Shown here in pieces: positions 54,584 to 54,774 of a stretch of 54,774 nucleotides of DNA. The stretch is from Stenotrophomonas sp. Ste86 (lineage in GTDB: Bacteria > Pseudomonadota > Gammaproteobacteria > Xanthomonadales > Xanthomonadaceae): contig NZ_JALJRW010000026.1 in the NCBI RefSeq assembly GCF_024519465.1, positions 1-54,774 on the forward strand. The letters run 5' to 3'. The notes beneath the pieces were generated by a model. It searched no databases, was not told the DNA's origin, and saw only the letters and a program-made list of their open reading frames with translations. Both the position numbers and the translations under genes were made by a program. Position 1 is the first letter of the stretch. Each line of letters opens with the position of its first letter.

Positions 54584-54606
54584 AAACCCGCGCAAGCGGG
54601 TTTTTT
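54584..54606 (+). terminator. Terminator of tRNA-Leu copy 3
   Basis: Same AAACCCGC-GCAA-GCGGGTTTTTT hairpin as the other two copies. Confidence 0.9.
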
Positions 54607-54650
54607 CATGTGTGGGGTTTGGGGTTTGTTTCTTTTTTTTTGAAGCCAAG

Positions 54651-54691
54651 GCCAGAGCCCAGAGCCAGAGCCCAGAGCCAGTGCGTTGCGT
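54651..54691. repeat. CCAGAGC/CCCAGAGC tandem tract
   Basis: Short alternating units (GCCAGAGCCCAGAGCCAGAG and continuing) between the last tRNA terminator and the truncated palindromic element. Confidence 0.8.
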
Positions 54692-54703
54692 TTGCGCCTG
54701 CGC

Positions 54704-54774
54704 CGGGCTGGGCGGGGATGTGTGAGTTCGCGGGACACGCCGTGAATCCATCCCTGGAGGCTCGCGTACGCCAT
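54704..54774. repeat. Truncated copy of the large dispersed palindromic element
   Basis: Left arm around GGGCGGGGATGTGTGAGTTC, then the conserved core (ACACGCCGTGAATCCATCC, CTGGAGGCTCGCG) and the first half of the inner palindrome (CGTACGCCAT), where the window ends. Confidence 0.8.

Overview
The window is a GC-rich chromosomal segment of a gammaproteobacterium, almost certainly Stenotrophomonas. Three things point there. First, it carries many GTAG-headed REP palindromes (the SMAG family described in S. maltophilia). Second, it has an emrR-emrC-emrA-emrB operon and a macRS/macABC locus, both arrangements known from S. maltophilia. Third, it has the map-glnD-dapD-(arsC-like)-dapE gene order of Xanthomonadaceae. 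Most of it is ordinary core genome; the accessory parts are a chaperone-usher pilus operon, two tripartite drug pumps, a modified-peptide cluster and dense repeat families.

Layout. 0.2-2.1 kb: tsf and rpsB, minus strand. 2.3-8.1 kb: a complete Csu-type (archaic) chaperone-usher pilus operon on the minus strand, wedged between rpsB and map; it has a second chaperone and a very small Spore-Coat-U-like protein at its end. 8.3-14.3 kb: map, glnD, dapD, a Spx/ArsC-like reductase and dapE, tightly packed and partly overlapping. 14.5-16.3 kb: a pentapeptide-repeat protein and a Sel1-repeat lipoprotein. 16.4-18.3 kb: asnB preceded by an asparagine-rich 32-codon leader and a terminator/antiterminator pair, which reads as a classical ribosome-mediated attenuator. 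18.4-20.5 kb: a CPA2 antiporter and a bacterioferritin. 20.9-24.0 kb: parC and an AraC-type regulator. 24.2-28.9 kb: emrRCAB. 28.9-29.9 kb: a non-coding block of tandem repeats and long palindromes. 30.0-34.6 kb: pstSCAB-phoU behind a Pho box. 35.3-37.8 kb: a bufferin/Hvf-type RiPP cluster (EGKCG-repeat precursor, DUF692 MNIO enzyme, DUF2063 partner, DoxX protein). 37.8-41.8 kb: rnt, a REP array and a propeller-sensor diguanylate cyclase. 42.0-49.0 kb: macSR diverging from macABC. 49.1-53.1 kb: rlmB, a GFA-domain protein and rnr. 53.2-54.6 kb: three near-identical tRNA-Leu(CAG) modules, each with its own promoter and terminator, with a glutathione S-transferase gene between the first and second.

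The two observations I rate highest are the asnB attenuator (leader ORF with six Asn codons in eleven, five of them AAT, and an exact 10-nt copy of the terminator 3' arm inside the leader) and the EGKCG-repeat RiPP cluster. The repeat families also deserve attention: REP GTAG tetranucleotides supply the stop codons of at least three genes, and a larger palindromic element has a conserved core but arms that differ between copies while staying perfectly self-complementary within each copy. Functions are inferred by reading protein sequence and motifs; no database search was run.
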